The notes beneath the pieces are model-generated. The model ran no database searches. It was not told the origin of the DNA and was given only the letters and a program-made list of their open reading frames with translations. From positions 83,405 through 147,404 of the forward strand of contig CAJUJV010000001.1 in NCBI GenBank assembly GCA_910586845.1: DNA of 64,000 nt. Reading direction: 5' to 3'. The position numbers were made by a program, and so were the translations under genes. This stretch comes from an uncultured Hungatella sp. Its GTDB lineage: Bacteria; Bacillota; Clostridia; Lachnospirales; Lachnospiraceae. This document shows, one piece after another, positions 44,656 through 52,713 of the stretch; position 1 is the first letter of the stretch; each line of letters begins with the position of its first letter.

Positions 44656-44729
44656 ATGATGGAGGAATCATAATGGAACAATTGATAAAAGGAAGTGCTC
44701 AGGTTTCTGCCCCGGATAATTTTTCCTGA

Positions 44730-44773
44730 ATTGTTATATATACAACAATCTTTGGTTCTCCTTTGCTTATAAT
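44730..44773 (+). promoter_or_regulatory. Palindromic operator and -10 of the YitT gene
   Basis: ATTGTTATATATACAACAAT (44730-44749) is an inverted repeat with ATTGTT arms, similar to Rex-type (TTGTTAA-N4-TTAACAA) or Crp/Fnr-type sites. TATAAT follows at 44768-44773; the palindrome covers the -35 region, which has no good TTGACA, as at class II activated promoters. Confidence 0.6.
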
Positions 44774-44830
44774 AAAAGCAGTTAATGAATAAGAAGAACG
44801 GCGGATTTTTTGCCGGGAATGGAGGACCGT

Positions 44831-45670
44831 ATGAAAAGATTAGAGACCTTGTTTTACATCGTGATTGGAAATGTTTTTCTGGCTTTTGCCGTGTGCGCTT
44901 TTGTGGTTCCAAACAGGTTTATGCTGGGAGGTTCTACGGGGATCGCTCTGGCGGTTCAGTCCTGGATTCCGGCACCCATCTCGGTGATCTCCGCTGTAGT
45001 GAACGTATCCCTGTTTTTGCTGGGATTTGTGTTTCTGGGAAAGCAGTTTGCCATGACCTCCCTGCTTTCTACGGTTATCTACCCGATCATTCTGGGATTT
45101 TTCGAAAAACTCCCTGTGGGCACCTGGTTTTCAGGGGATACCCTGCTCTGTGCCGTGTTCGCCGGAGTGATGATGGGAGGCGGAATCGGCCTGGTGATCC
45201 GGGCGGGAGGCTCCACGGGAGGCATGGATATTCCTCCCTGTATCTTACAGAAGTTAAAGGGAATTCCTGTGGGCAATTCCATGATGGCGTTTGATATTCT
45301 GATCCTGGGCGTTCAGATCATGCGGGGCGGCTGGGACGGCATCCTCTACGGGATCGTGGTCATCGTCCTCACCTCCGCCATGGTCAACAAAACACTTCTC
45401 TCAGGAGAGCAGAAGATCGAGCTGATTATTATTTCTCCCCGCTATGAGGAGATCTGTCAGGCGATTCTGAAGGAACTGGACAGCGGCGTGACCTTTCTCA
45501 ACATCGAGACAGGCTATCAGAAGGAGCGGCAGAAAGCCGTATTCAGCGTGGTGTACGGAAAACAGTATGCCGGATTTCGGGATAAGGTGCTGTCCATCGA
45601 CCCCAGCGCCTTTATTGTGGCCGCGCCGGTGATGAACGTGAATGGGCGGGGGTACACCCTGGCCAGGTAG
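44831..45670 (+). CDS. YitT family membrane protein (DUF161/DUF2179)
   Basis: About 279 residues. Five to six membrane segments in the first ~175 residues (IVIGNVFLAFAVCAFVVPN, the Gly-rich GGSTGIALAV, GGGIGLVIRAGGSTGGMDI), then a cytosolic DUF2179 domain (about 195-279: LIIISPRYEEICQAIL, SGVTFLNIETGYQK, FSVVYGKQ) of ferredoxin-like fold. Function unknown; several paralogues are usual in Firmicutes. ATG 44831 is chosen because GGAGG lies 5 bases upstream, with in-frame ATG 44819 and TTG 44810 before that site. Confidence 0.87.
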   Translation: MKRLETLFYIVIGNVFLAFAVCAFVVPNRFMLGGSTGIALAVQSWIPAPISVISAVVNVSLFLLGFVFLGKQFAMTSLLSTVIYPIILGFFEKLPVGTWFSGDTLLCAVFAGVMMGGGIGLVIRAGGSTGGMDIPPCILQKLKGIPVGNSMMAFDILILGVQIMRGGWDGILYGIVVIVLTSAMVNKTLLSGEQKIELIIISPRYEEICQAILKELDSGVTFLNIETGYQKERQKAVFSVVYGKQYAGFRDKVLSIDPSAFIVAAPVMNVNGRGYTLAR

Positions 45671-45693
45671 ATTGAATGATGAATTTGGTAAAA

Positions 45694-45728
45694 GCGGCTG
45701 AAAACCTCAAGTCCAGGTTTTCAGCCGC
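45694..45728. terminator. Long perfect hairpin between convergent YitT and flavoprotein genes
   Basis: GCGGCTGAAAACCT (45694-45707) pairs perfectly with AGGTTTTCAGCCGC (45715-45728), 7-base loop. No T run outside the stem; probably a shared bidirectional 3' end. Confidence 0.75.
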
Positions 45729-45751
45729 GAAATCATTTAGATCGGATGATG

Positions 45752-47590
45752 TTATTCCTCAGCCGCCGCGTTGGCTCCGGCGACTCTTCCAAAATACACC
45801 GCCGAGCCGATGGCCATGCCGCAGCAGGGATACTCGGTGCCGAACAGTCCGGTAAAGGCTACCTCCCCGGCCGCGTACAGCCCTTTGATAGGCTGATCCT
45901 GGGTATCCAGAACCTGGGAATTCTCATTGATTCCCAGACCGCCGAAGGTGACGGAGGAGCCGGGATTCATGGCAATGGCATAGTAGGTGTCGCCTTCCAG
46001 AGGAATCATATATTCCGCTGGTTTTCCAAAATCTTCATCTTCGCCTTTGGCGCACAGTTCATTGTAGCGGTCCACGGTGGCTTTCAAAACTGCCGGATCC
46101 ATGGAAAGTTCCTGGGCCAGCTCTTCTACAGAGGCCGCTTTTACCGTGCTGTCCAGGGTAAGGCCATACTGCACTGTGGGATTGGGGTCATTGTCAGTGG
46201 CAATGTAGTATCCCTTGGGACTTTTGGCCTGAGCCAGAGCCTCGGCCACATGGGACTGGTAGGACCACTCATTGACCACCCGTTCTCCGGATGCGCTGAC
46301 AATCAGTCCTGACTCTTCATTGATTCCCACGCCGCAGGTGTAGCTGACATATACCAGCTGTAAACCTTCGCTCTCAAAGTTCTTGGCACCAATGGCCTCT
46401 GCCATCAAAAGTCCTTCACCGATGTTGCCTGCGGGCACAGAGGTATTTTTGTTGGAAGGGAGAAATTCCTGATAACGGGACATCAACTCTTCACTGCTGG
46501 CATATCCGCCGGTGGCCAGTATCACTGCCTTGCCTTTCACTGTAATCTGTTTGCCGTCAGCTGTCTCTGCCTTGACACCGGTTATGGAACCATCCTCTTC
46601 GGTGATCAGCTCTTTTCCACTGGTGTTATATACAAACCGCACGCCTAATTCTTCAGCTCTGTCATTGAGAGGAACCATGATCTGACCGCCGTGGCCGCTG
46701 GTCTGACCGCCGCCGCCCTCGGAATTATGCACTCTCCACGGAGTGAGAGACGAGTGGATCGGCTCTACGTCCTTGACCTTCATGCCGATGTCCTCCAGCC
46801 AGGTCAGATTTTCAGCGGAATTATCGCAGAAAAGCTTTAACAGATCTTCATCAATGAGACCTTTACTAAAGCTTATCAGATAATCATACATCTGTTCAGG
46901 AGAATCTTCAAAATCCTGTTTGGTCTGCCATGAAGTCCCTGCCGCCAACACCTTGCCTCCGCTGCGGGTGGTGGAACCTCCGGTAATTCCCTGCTTTTCA
47001 ATGAGCACCACATCAGCGCCAGCTTCTGCCGCCGTGATTGCCGCGGACAGACCCGCGGCCCCGCCGCCTACGACCACTACATCGGTTTCCATGTTGTCCT
47101 GGTAATCGAAAGAATCCGAAACCTGGGCCATGGATTTGGGATCGCCTCCTGCCTGTTCAATACAGTCGGACACGGCCCGCTTGATGGCCATACATGTGAT
47201 GGTTGCCCCGGTGATGGAATCCACGTTTACACTCTGGGCTTTCACAATCTTTTCCGGCATGACTTCCACAGGAGTAGTGCTCATGCCGTAACCGATTCCG
47301 TAAGTCTCCACATGGTCTTTTACTGTGACATCGGTGATACTGTCCTCGTCAAAGGTCACTTCTACCGTCATATCCCCTTTCATGCCCGGGGTGGTTCCTG
47401 TGTAGGTGCCTGCGGTGTAAGTGCCTTCCTTCTCCTGGGTTGGCGCTTCTGTAGTCGGTGCCTCTGTAGCGGCCTCTGTAGTCGGCGCTGCTGTGGCAGT
47501 GGCCCCGGTGTCCTCTGTTTTTTGCCCGCAGGCAGTCATGGAGACAACCATGGATGCCGCAAGAAGAACTGCCAAGTGATTTTTCCTCAT
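45752..47590 (-). CDS. FMN-binding/FAD oxidoreductase lipoprotein, reversed domain order
   Basis: 612 residues. Signal peptide and lipobox SMTAC (Cys21), then a Thr/Ala/Pro linker. The FMN_bind domain comes first (about 55-145) with flavinylation motif D124-SITGAT130, followed by the FAD domain (DVVVVGGGAAGLSAAI near 175 and ILATGGYASSEELM). The fumarate-reductase QxHPT motif and the paired His of the other window copy are not found; here the equivalent region reads GLQLVYVSYTCGVG and NPGSSVTFGG, so a different acceptor is expected. It follows a TetR gene on the same strand, with 44-bp tandem repeats between. Confidence 0.87.
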   Translation of the reverse strand: MRKNHLAVLLAASMVVSMTACGQKTEDTGATATAAPTTEAATEAPTTEAPTQEKEGTYTAGTYTGTTPGMKGDMTVEVTFDEDSITDVTVKDHVETYGIGYGMSTTPVEVMPEKIVKAQSVNVDSITGATITCMAIKRAVSDCIEQAGGDPKSMAQVSDSFDYQDNMETDVVVVGGGAAGLSAAITAAEAGADVVLIEKQGITGGSTTRSGGKVLAAGTSWQTKQDFEDSPEQMYDYLISFSKGLIDEDLLKLFCDNSAENLTWLEDIGMKVKDVEPIHSSLTPWRVHNSEGGGGQTSGHGGQIMVPLNDRAEELGVRFVYNTSGKELITEEDGSITGVKAETADGKQITVKGKAVILATGGYASSEELMSRYQEFLPSNKNTSVPAGNIGEGLLMAEAIGAKNFESEGLQLVYVSYTCGVGINEESGLIVSASGERVVNEWSYQSHVAEALAQAKSPKGYYIATDNDPNPTVQYGLTLDSTVKAASVEELAQELSMDPAVLKATVDRYNELCAKGEDEDFGKPAEYMIPLEGDTYYAIAMNPGSSVTFGGLGINENSQVLDTQDQPIKGLYAAGEVAFTGLFGTEYPCCGMAIGSAVYFGRVAGANAAAEE

Positions 47591-47607
47591 TTTTTCTCCT
47601 TTCTTTC

Positions 47608-47695
47608 CCCTGACTCCGGCCGAAAGGCCAAAGTGGTATCCTTTAGGATTTCCCTGACTCCGGCCGGAAGGCCAAAGTGGTATCCTTTAGGGTTT
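47608..47695 (-). repeat. Two tandem 44-bp repeats in the flavoprotein leader
   Basis: 47608-47651 and 47652-47695 differ at only about two positions. On the minus strand each reads CCTAAAGGATACC, then ACTTTGGCCTT, a C or T, CGGCCGGAGTCAGGG; a GGCC-TTYC-GGCC hairpin lies in each. The promoter-proximal copy includes the TetR stop codon, the other ends at the flavoprotein ribosome site. Confidence 0.85.
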
Positions 47696-48271
47696 CTTTG
47701 ATATCGGCGTGAAACTGTCGCGGATGAGCTGGTGACACTGTTGTTTAATGTCTTCGCTTTTCCATAGATCCGGTTCCTGCTGAAAGCCATGATACAGTCC
47801 CTGGGCGATCCCGTAATAAATCCGGGACAGGAGAGAGACGGGCAAATCTCTTAACTCGCCTTTTTCCGAGCCTTCTTTTACCACTTTTTCTATGGCCTTA
47901 TACATCTCCTCACGATAGTAGGGGGTGTGTTCTCTGGCGGATGAGAAGGTTTGGTACATTTGCTCGATCCTGGCCTCTTTTGGGTGGCTTAGAAGATAGT
48001 CAATGATATTGTCCATACGGCGGCACAGTTTATCGATGGTATTTTTCTGTTCTTCCACACCTTCTTCGCAGGCTCGGATATCCATGTCATAGCAGTATCT
48101 GTAAACTTGTTGTACCAGATCCTCTTTTGACTTGAAGTACAGATACACGGTTCCTTTGGCTATGCCCGCTGTCTGAGCAATATCTTGTACGGAAGTGGTC
48201 TCAAAACCTCTTTCTGAAAAGAGATCCATGGCAGCTTCCAGAATATGTTGGTATTTTCCTGATTCTTCCAC
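47687..48271 (-). CDS. TetR-family transcriptional regulator
   Basis: 194 residues. N-terminal helix-turn-helix (AAMDLFSERGFETTSVQDIA, then GIAKGTVYLYFKSKEDL, about 12-50) and an all-helical ligand domain. A perfect 20-bp palindrome lies just upstream of its start, next to a promoter, indicating autoregulation. The flavoprotein gene follows 96 bases after its stop on the same strand and is the likely co-regulated target; the inducing ligand may be the substrate of that reductase. Confidence 0.9.
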   Translation of the reverse strand: MEESGKYQHILEAAMDLFSERGFETTSVQDIAQTAGIAKGTVYLYFKSKEDLVQQVYRYCYDMDIRACEEGVEEQKNTIDKLCRRMDNIIDYLLSHPKEARIEQMYQTFSSAREHTPYYREEMYKAIEKVVKEGSEKGELRDLPVSLLSRIYYGIAQGLYHGFQQEPDLWKSEDIKQQCHQLIRDSFTPISKKP

Positions 48272-48318
48272 CAGAGGTCCTCCTTTCTGATGGCCATATT
48301 GTTGGCTGGTGACTGTAT

Positions 48319-48373
48319 ATGACTGACCGGTCAGTCATAAGGTTAGAGTATCATATTGCTATTTTTTTGTCAA
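48319..48373 (-). promoter_or_regulatory. TetR operator and promoter
   Basis: ATGACTGACCGGTCAGTCAT (48319-48338) is a perfect 20-bp palindrome. On the minus strand TTGACA (at 48368-48373), 17-base spacer and TACTCT (at 48345-48350) sit just upstream, so the operator covers about +5 to +25. Confidence 0.85.
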
Positions 48374-48398
48374 TCCTGTTTTTGCTATTTTGGGGAAA

Positions 48399-49247
48399 TT
48401 AATATACAACATATATGGAACCATTTTCTAATTTCCATGAATCCCCTACTTTGGCCGGAAGGCCTGTTGTGGGATTGATGGGAATTTCTTCTTTTATATT
48501 ATTGTCAAAGAGTTCCTGCGGCGTGTCGCCATAATAAATGCTACAGAAAATCAGCTCTTCGTATCCAAAGCGGTCAAAGTGTCCCTTTCCGTCAGCAGAA
48601 ATGATCCCCATATACAGGGTCTTGTCTTTACATACGTCAGACTTATGTAAATCAATTTCCAGGTTGTCTGCCAGATTGACAAAGTAAGCCACATCGTCGA
48701 GGCTGCGGGGAATAAATTTGATCGGAATGTCTATGCTGCGGTTGTTTTTGTTATCTCCGTTATTGTTCAGCCACTCTATGATATAGTCCCGGGCAGCCAG
48801 GTAAACAGGGTCTTTTGAATAATCTTTTCTGCTGCCGTCTGTGCCGAATTCTGTCCTGGTCACAACATTTGTATGCAATAAATATTGTCCGTCAGTGGAG
48901 CTTAAGACAACGGGAACCAGGGCGTTGTTCCTGGCGGTTGTCTCTGCCGGAAATACGGGCAGTTCTGTGGTCAGGAGGTGAACCCGTGATTCAATCTGAG
49001 GAGCGGTGTTCTCTGCACTGTCTGAGTATGGTTTTCTTCCTTCTGCTTTTCCGTAAGTAAGATAATGCTGGTAGAGAGCATTTTCATCCGTTCCGCAGGC
49101 CGCCGCCACGTCCGGGTTAGTCTGAGCGTAGTATTCTGAATCAAATACGGTCCCGTCGGGCATTGTCCGGGGACTTGCCAATACGGTTATTGTGGAAGAC
49201 AGGCCCAGGAGCCCGGACAGTAATGCCAGCAACATTCTTCTTTTCAC
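48399..49247 (-). CDS. Secreted protein with YYxxNPDV-type repeat
   Basis: 282 residues. Signal peptide MKRRMLLALLSGLLGLSSTI, cleavage probably after VLAS. Residues about 33-75 carry one FDSEYYAQTNPDVAAA...HYLTYGKAEGRKPY unit, a short module common in secreted Lachnospiraceae proteins. The rest (about 100-282) is an unrecognised domain ending VYVVY-like (NGSIYVVY). No lipobox, no anchor. It stands alone, its start 196 bases from the divergent LysR gene. Role unknown. Confidence 0.7.
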   Translation of the reverse strand: MKRRMLLALLSGLLGLSSTITVLASPRTMPDGTVFDSEYYAQTNPDVAAACGTDENALYQHYLTYGKAEGRKPYSDSAENTAPQIESRVHLLTTELPVFPAETTARNNALVPVVLSSTDGQYLLHTNVVTRTEFGTDGSRKDYSKDPVYLAARDYIIEWLNNNGDNKNNRSIDIPIKFIPRSLDDVAYFVNLADNLEIDLHKSDVCKDKTLYMGIISADGKGHFDRFGYEELIFCSIYYGDTPQELFDNNIKEEIPINPTTGLPAKVGDSWKLENGSIYVVY

Positions 49248-49443
49248 TTTTTCTCTCCTTATTGATTTTACTTTTTGAATTATTATATCTTCTTATATGC
49301 ATAAAGTCAATGCGCATAGTAAAAATGCATTTATATTCTGGAAAGTATGATATAATTCCTACTATAAAAAGTCCTGAACAGCAGCCGTGGGTTTCCACAG
49401 GGCGGCTTTCAGGAAAAACAAAAATCAAAGGGAGGCTTAAACC

Positions 49444-50322
49444 ATGGAGATCAGAGTTCTTCGCTATTTTCTCACAGTAGTTCAGGAGGAGGGGATCAAC
49501 CGGGCGGCGGAGGTCCTTCACATCACCCAGCCCACCTTAAGCCGCCAGATGGCCGGGCTGGAGGAGGAGATCGGGGTGAAGCTCTTTGACAGAGGGGCCA
49601 GGAAGATCACCCTGACCCGGGAAGGGATGCTCTTAAGGCGGCGGGCGGAGGAGATCCTGTCTCTGGTCCAGAAGACGGAGGAGGAGTTGGCGGAGCAGGA
49701 AGAACTGGTGGACGGGAAGATCGTCATAGGCTGCGGAGAACTGGCCGCGGTCCAGGTTCTGCCGGATCTGTTTCGGACCTTCAGCGAAAAATACCCCCTC
49801 GTCACCTATGACTTATTTACGGCCACGGCCGATCTGGTGAAAGAGCGGATGGAGCGGGGGCTGGTGGATATGGGGATCCTTCTGGAGCCCATAGATGTGG
49901 AGAAATTTGATTTTATCCGGTTTCATCAGAAGGAAAGATGGGTGGTTCTCATGAGGCCCGACGATCCCCTGGCCCAAAAGGAGGGAATTACGGCAGAGGA
50001 TCTGGAGGGACTTCCCTTAAGCCTTCCCCGAAGGCCAAATGTCCAAAATGAGCTGGCCAGCTGGTTTGGCGATTCCTTTTCCAGGCTCCATGTCCTCTTC
50101 ACAAGCAATTTTCCCACCAATGCCGCCATCATGGCCCGAAACGGTCTGGCTTACGCCATCACCGTGGAGGGAGCCCTGCCTTTCTGGGATAAAGACAATG
50201 TGGTCAGCCGGCCTTTGCATCCGGAGCTTTCCGGCAGCAGCGTCCTGGCCTGGAGAAGACAGCAGATGTTCAGCCCGGCTGTGACCAGATTCATTGACCA
50301 TGTAAAGAAAAATTTAGGATAA
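49444..50322 (+). CDS. LysR-family transcriptional regulator
   Basis: 292 residues. HTH at 1-60 (MEIRVLRYFLTVVQEEG, INRAAEVLHITQPTLSRQM) and a LysR substrate-binding domain (KIVIGCGELAAVQVLPDL, MRPDDPLAQKEGITAEDL). The usual neighbour target is divergent, which here would be the secreted protein gene; the convergent membrane protein gene overlaps its 3' end by 9 bases. GGGAGG lies upstream of the ATG. Effector unknown. Confidence 0.9.
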   Translation: MEIRVLRYFLTVVQEEGINRAAEVLHITQPTLSRQMAGLEEEIGVKLFDRGARKITLTREGMLLRRRAEEILSLVQKTEEELAEQEELVDGKIVIGCGELAAVQVLPDLFRTFSEKYPLVTYDLFTATADLVKERMERGLVDMGILLEPIDVEKFDFIRFHQKERWVVLMRPDDPLAQKEGITAEDLEGLPLSLPRRPNVQNELASWFGDSFSRLHVLFTSNFPTNAAIMARNGLAYAITVEGALPFWDKDNVVSRPLHPELSGSSVLAWRRQQMFSPAVTRFIDHVKKNLG

Positions 50323-50982
50323 TCCCTCTTTTTTATAAAGTTTCCACCCCATGAGCACGATCCACACATAGGCCATGGTTTTCGGAATCATAAGGATCCC
50401 CACCATGGGCGCCACGCCGCTGAACAGCACAACCGGAAGATAGAACCCGAAAGAAAGTCCCACAGCCAGAGGCATAAACCGGAAAACAGAGTCATGGACC
50501 TTCCTCACCTCCCGGGCGAAAATAACGATGATGAGGATTCCCATGACGGCAAAAGGCACATTGCGGAGGATTCCGAACAAAAGGGGCTGACGGTAGGTGA
50601 GCCATTGATTCTGAGGCAGGAGGCAGAAGCCGATGCGCAGCAGGGCCAATGCCCACATGATCCCTGTAAGATTTTTTTGATCTTTTACCTGGAAATACTC
50701 CCGCCATACGTAATACAGAATCAGATAAAAGACAGTCATGGTGATGGAAGTGATAAATTTTCCGATTCCCAGGGCAGCAGCGTTTGCCTCCAGCCCTGCA
50801 GTCCAGAGGGCGTAAGACCTGGGGACCAGATGGAAGGAGTCTCCTGCGCCCAGCAGCGCGGCCATGAGCCCGGTTTTTTTCACCAGCGGGCTCTTTCCTT
50901 TCATCAGCATGGTAAGCCCCGCGGTCAACGCGAAACCAAGGTACAATACGTCAAAAATAGTTTCTCCAATCGCTTGCGGCAT
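50314..50982 (-). CDS. Multi-pass membrane protein of unknown function
   Basis: About 222 residues with six or seven hydrophobic segments (DVLYLGFALTAGLTML, FITSITMTVFYLILYYV, IMWALALLRIGFCLL, VMGILIIVIFA, LAVGLSFGFYLPVVLF, VWIVLMGW). I do not recognise the family. Start ATG at 50982 has AAAGGAGA 8 bases upstream; the frame is open to an ATG at 51012 but that lies within the operator-promoter zone before the ribosome site. It is driven by a near-perfect promoter flanked by two identical-type operators, so expression is probably tightly repressed until induced. Confidence 0.75.
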   Translation of the reverse strand: MPQAIGETIFDVLYLGFALTAGLTMLMKGKSPLVKKTGLMAALLGAGDSFHLVPRSYALWTAGLEANAAALGIGKFITSITMTVFYLILYYVWREYFQVKDQKNLTGIMWALALLRIGFCLLPQNQWLTYRQPLLFGILRNVPFAVMGILIIVIFAREVRKVHDSVFRFMPLAVGLSFGFYLPVVLFSGVAPMVGILMIPKTMAYVWIVLMGWKLYKKEGLS

Positions 50983-50998
50983 AAAAATTTCTCCTTTC

Positions 50999-51065
50999 AT
51001 GAACAAGTTCATTTATATTATATACAGGAATATGAGGCGTGTCAAGGTTATATGAACGTGTTCAT
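50999..51065 (-). promoter_or_regulatory. Consensus promoter flanked by two ATGAACNNGTTCAT operators
   Basis: On the minus strand: TTGACA (51040-51045), exactly 17 bases, TATAAT (51017-51022). Perfect dyads ATGAAC-GT-GTTCAT (51052-51065, upstream of -35) and ATGAAC-AA-GTTCAT (50999-51012, downstream of -10), centres 53 bases apart. Confidence 0.88.
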
Positions 51066-51214
51066 AAATAATTTAGGGTTGGAGGTGGGTGCGAAAACAT
51101 ATGCCTTAAAAGCATAATTTATACATAAAAACTAAGTATTTGCTATATCTAATCATCTGGACTATACTGAGGACATAGAAAAGAAAACCGTGAAAAAAGA
51201 AGGAGGTTTTTCCT

Positions 51215-52540
51215 ATGTTCTCCAACAAAGATTTGAAAGGACTCATCGTTCCCCTGTTCATGGAGCAGCTTCTTGTCATGCTGGTGGGGGTGGCGGACAC
51301 CTTTGTGGTCAGCTACGCGGGGGAGGCGGCTGTGTCGGGAGTGTCTCTGGTCAATGCCTTTAACACCATTTTCATCTACCTGTTTACGGCTCTGGCCTCA
51401 GGCGGGGCGGTGGTCATCAGCCAGTACATCGGCCGAAAGGAGCAGGACACGGCAGGCCGGGCTTCCAGCCAGCTTCTCATGGTGTCCACAGTGTTTTCCC
51501 TGGTGATGGCTATGGCGGTCCTTGTGGGAAATGAGTCTCTTATGAGCCTTATGTTCGGACAGGTGGAAAAGGATGTCATGGAGGCCTGCGTCACCTATCT
51601 GAGGATCTCCGCCTACTCCTATCCGGCCATCGCCGTCTACAATTCCGGGGCAGCGGTGTACCGGAGTCTGGGAAAGACTTCCACAACCATGTATCTGTCC
51701 GTTGTGTCCAATGTGATCAATGTGGTGGGAAATCTCATCGGCGTCTTCATCCTGAAAGCCGGTGTGGCCGGTGTGGCCTATCCCTCCCTCATCGCCAGGG
51801 CCGTGTCGGCTGTGGTGATCACGTATCTCTGTTTTTCCGCCGGAAATCCGGTCAGATACAGCTGGGGCCATATTTTCCGGTGGGATGGAGGGCTTCTGGG
51901 GAAAATCCTCAGGATCGCGGTTCCCAACGGCATGGAGAGCGGCGTGTTCCAGCTGGTGAAGGTGGCCCTGAGCAGCGTGGCGGCTCTCTTCGGCACTTAC
52001 CAGATCGCCGCCAACGGGGTGGCCCAGAGTATCTGGGGAATGGCGGCTCTGGTGGGAGTCACCATGGGTCCCGTGTTTATCACCGTCATCGGCCAGTGTA
52101 TGGGGGCCGGAGATGTGGAAGGGGCAGAATTTTATTTCAGGAAACTGACGAAGATTTCCGTGGCCGGTGCCGCTCTGTGGAACGGGCTGATCCTGGCTGT
52201 GACCCCTGTGCTGATGAAATTTTACGCCCTGGACCCGGAGGTGAAGCGGCTGATCATCCTTCTGGTGGTCATCCACAATGTGTTCAATTCCGTGGCTCAC
52301 CCATTTTCCGATCCCCTGGGAAAAGGCCTGAGAGCAGCAGGAGATATCGGGTTTTCCACCTTTGTCTCCCTGTTTACCACCCTGGGAGTGCGGCTGGTGT
52401 TCTCCCTGATTCTTGGAATCGGTCTGGGAATGGGAGTCGTGGGAATCGCCCTGGCCATGTGCCTGGACTGGATCATTAGGGGATTCATCTTCTGGAGAAG
52501 GTTTCAGAAAGGGGCGTGGAAGAGGTTTCGGGTGATTTAG
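51215..52540 (+). CDS. MATE-family multidrug exporter
   Basis: 441 residues, about 12 membrane helices in two homologous halves. Typical start (LKGLIVPLFMEQLLVMLVGVADT, given as landmark at about 7-29; SYAGEAAVSGVSLVNAF) and the second-half counterpart (IAVPNGMESGVFQLVKVALSS, AANGVAQSIWGMA). MATE proteins expel cationic drugs or metabolites using Na or H gradients. GAAGGAGG precedes the ATG. No dedicated regulator is adjacent, though the two operators upstream at 50999-51065 face the other way. Confidence 0.9.
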   Translation: MFSNKDLKGLIVPLFMEQLLVMLVGVADTFVVSYAGEAAVSGVSLVNAFNTIFIYLFTALASGGAVVISQYIGRKEQDTAGRASSQLLMVSTVFSLVMAMAVLVGNESLMSLMFGQVEKDVMEACVTYLRISAYSYPAIAVYNSGAAVYRSLGKTSTTMYLSVVSNVINVVGNLIGVFILKAGVAGVAYPSLIARAVSAVVITYLCFSAGNPVRYSWGHIFRWDGGLLGKILRIAVPNGMESGVFQLVKVALSSVAALFGTYQIAANGVAQSIWGMAALVGVTMGPVFITVIGQCMGAGDVEGAEFYFRKLTKISVAGAALWNGLILAVTPVLMKFYALDPEVKRLIILLVVIHNVFNSVAHPFSDPLGKGLRAAGDIGFSTFVSLFTTLGVRLVFSLILGIGLGMGVVGIALAMCLDWIIRGFIFWRRFQKGAWKRFRVI

Positions 52541-52713
52541 ACTGTACAAAGATCAGGGTATTGGCAATATCGATGTCAGACGGAGTCAGATCGGTCCCAG
52601 CCTGTTTTTGTCGGAAAAGTGTAAGATTCTATCGGAAAACTCCATGGGCATTTTTGCCCCGATTTCCTAAAATAAACTCAGATTGAAAAATCGGAGAATG
52701 GGAAAGGAGAAAA

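Noticed and set aside
51398..52549. 383-codon His-rich minus-strand frame
   Set aside because: Antisense of the MATE gene; His/Gly/Asp richness is the complement of hydrophobic codons.
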